This document shows positions 63,652-64,000 of a stretch of 64,000 nucleotides of DNA, piece by piece (position 1 is the stretch's first letter; every line of letters begins with the position of its first letter). The position numbers and the translations under genes are program-made. The DNA is from JAZRYE01 sp045600585 (GTDB taxonomy: Bacteria > Bacillota_I > Bacilli_A > RFN20 > CAG-826): NCBI GenBank assembly GCA_045600585.1, contig JAZRYE010000032.1, positions 1 to 64,000 of the forward strand. The letters are read 5' to 3'. The notes beneath the pieces are model-generated. The model did no database searches. It was not told where the DNA came from and saw nothing but the letters and a program-made list of their open reading frames with translations.

Positions 63652-63681
63652 AATGGCTCGTTTCTATGAAGTAATTGACCG

Positions 63682-64000
63682 TTACTTCGCGGTTTCAACA
63701 GCACGATATTCACGAATGACTGAGACTTTAATTTGTCCTGGATATGTCATTTCGTTTTCGATTCTTTCTCTGATTTCTCTTGCGAGTTTGAAAGCAGCAA
63801 CATCGTCAATCTTTTCTGGAACTACCATAACACGTAATTCTCTACCAGATTGCATTGCATAGCTTTGATATACTCCATCATAGGATTTGCAAATCTCTTC
63901 GAGTTGTTCAATACGTTTGATGTAGTTTTCAAGCATTTCACTACGTGCACCAGGTCTAGCAGCAGATAATGTATCAGCAGCTTGAACAAGGTTAGCAATA
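63682..64000 (-). CDS. rny: Ribonuclease Y, C-terminal fragment at window edge
   Basis: The frame is open through the right edge, giving 105 residues (IANLVQAADTLSAARPGARSEMLENYIKR ... ). This is the end of the HD and C-terminal domains of RNase Y; LVQAAD-x-x-SAARPGAR is highly conserved. The HD catalytic residues, KH domain and membrane anchor lie outside the window. It initiates mRNA decay and would be the first gene of the rny-ymdB-miaB-ylbF unit. Confidence 0.93.
   Translation of the reverse strand, partial: IANLVQAADTLSAARPGARSEMLENYIKRIEQLEEICKSYDGVYQSYAMQSGRELRVMVVPEKIDDVAAFKLAREIRERIENEMTYPGQIKVSVIREYRAVETAK

Noticed and set aside
1..64000. UGA read as tryptophan, as in many Mollicutes
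   Set aside because: Conserved Trp positions use TGG, no gene contains an internal TGA, and TGA ends ispD and the 702-residue ABC gene at ATGA overlaps.
1..64000. CRISPR arrays, insertion sequences or prophage
   Set aside because: No regularly spaced direct repeats, transposase or integrase frames, or phage genes were seen.

Overview
The window is a contiguous low-GC bacterial segment. It carries RNase Y, YmdB, YlbF, long-form HPF, the RNA polymerase delta subunit, a SAM-I leader on metK, CCA-encoding tRNA genes and strong AGGAGG-type ribosome binding sites. This points to a Bacillota (Bacilli) lineage close to the Mollicutes/Erysipelotrichia group, probably uncultured and gut- or rumen-type. 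That placement is inference. Trp is written TGG, and TGA is used rarely but really as a stop (ends of ispD and of one ABC transporter gene), so the standard bacterial code fits. I see no insertion sequence, phage or CRISPR array.

1-20 kb, all on the minus strand: an accessory carbohydrate locus that looks dedicated to pectin or another galacturonan. In transcription order it has an (alpha/alpha)6-barrel glycosidase, an Fn3-GH28 exo-polygalacturonase type enzyme, a large secreted protein built of three copies of one module, a second divergent GH28 protein, a sugar-binding lipoprotein, two ABC permeases, a 1034-residue secreted Ig-like protein, a DUF4838 lipoprotein and two more large lipoproteins. 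The three cytosolic enzymes lack signal peptides, so oligomers are probably imported and cut inside. No ABC ATPase is encoded here. The two outermost module-bearing proteins share a repeated beta-rich module with a conserved Y-[FIL]-D-N end.

20-32 kb: a glutamate symporter, a PlsC-like acyltransferase with a zinc ribbon, HPF, two tandem small lipoproteins, a GNAT-like acyltransferase, metK under a SAM-I riboswitch, cysE and cysK, a TSCPD protein, PduL, MgtE, GtrA and a small membrane protein.

32-33.1 kb: an RNA-rich segment. tRNA-Leu(GAG) is followed by a compact structured RNA with its own terminator. On the other strand an approximately 324-nt RNA closes end to end on itself and ends just before a hairpin that hides the Shine-Dalgarno site of a 112-residue unknown gene. 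I do not recognise this large RNA; it is the best candidate here for something undescribed.

33-64 kb: mostly housekeeping. It includes an EFR1-type flavodoxin/ferredoxin, an SDR fused to a treble-clef zinc domain, DegV, PepF, GpmI, a LemA-like protein, a HAD phosphatase, IspD, an S1 protein, Pgi, a five-tRNA cluster, lipid genes (diacylglycerol kinase, PlsC, choline-kinase-like), NifU-like, tRNA-Gln(CTG), CysQ-like, NrnA, RpoE, ArgS, IspF, YchF, two fused ABC exporters, Fhs, and the RNA-modification block miaA-ylbF-miaB-ymdB-rny, with rny cut by the window edge. Several genes have a -10 box only 6-10 nt before the ATG and no Shine-Dalgarno site, which suggests recurrent leaderless transcription.
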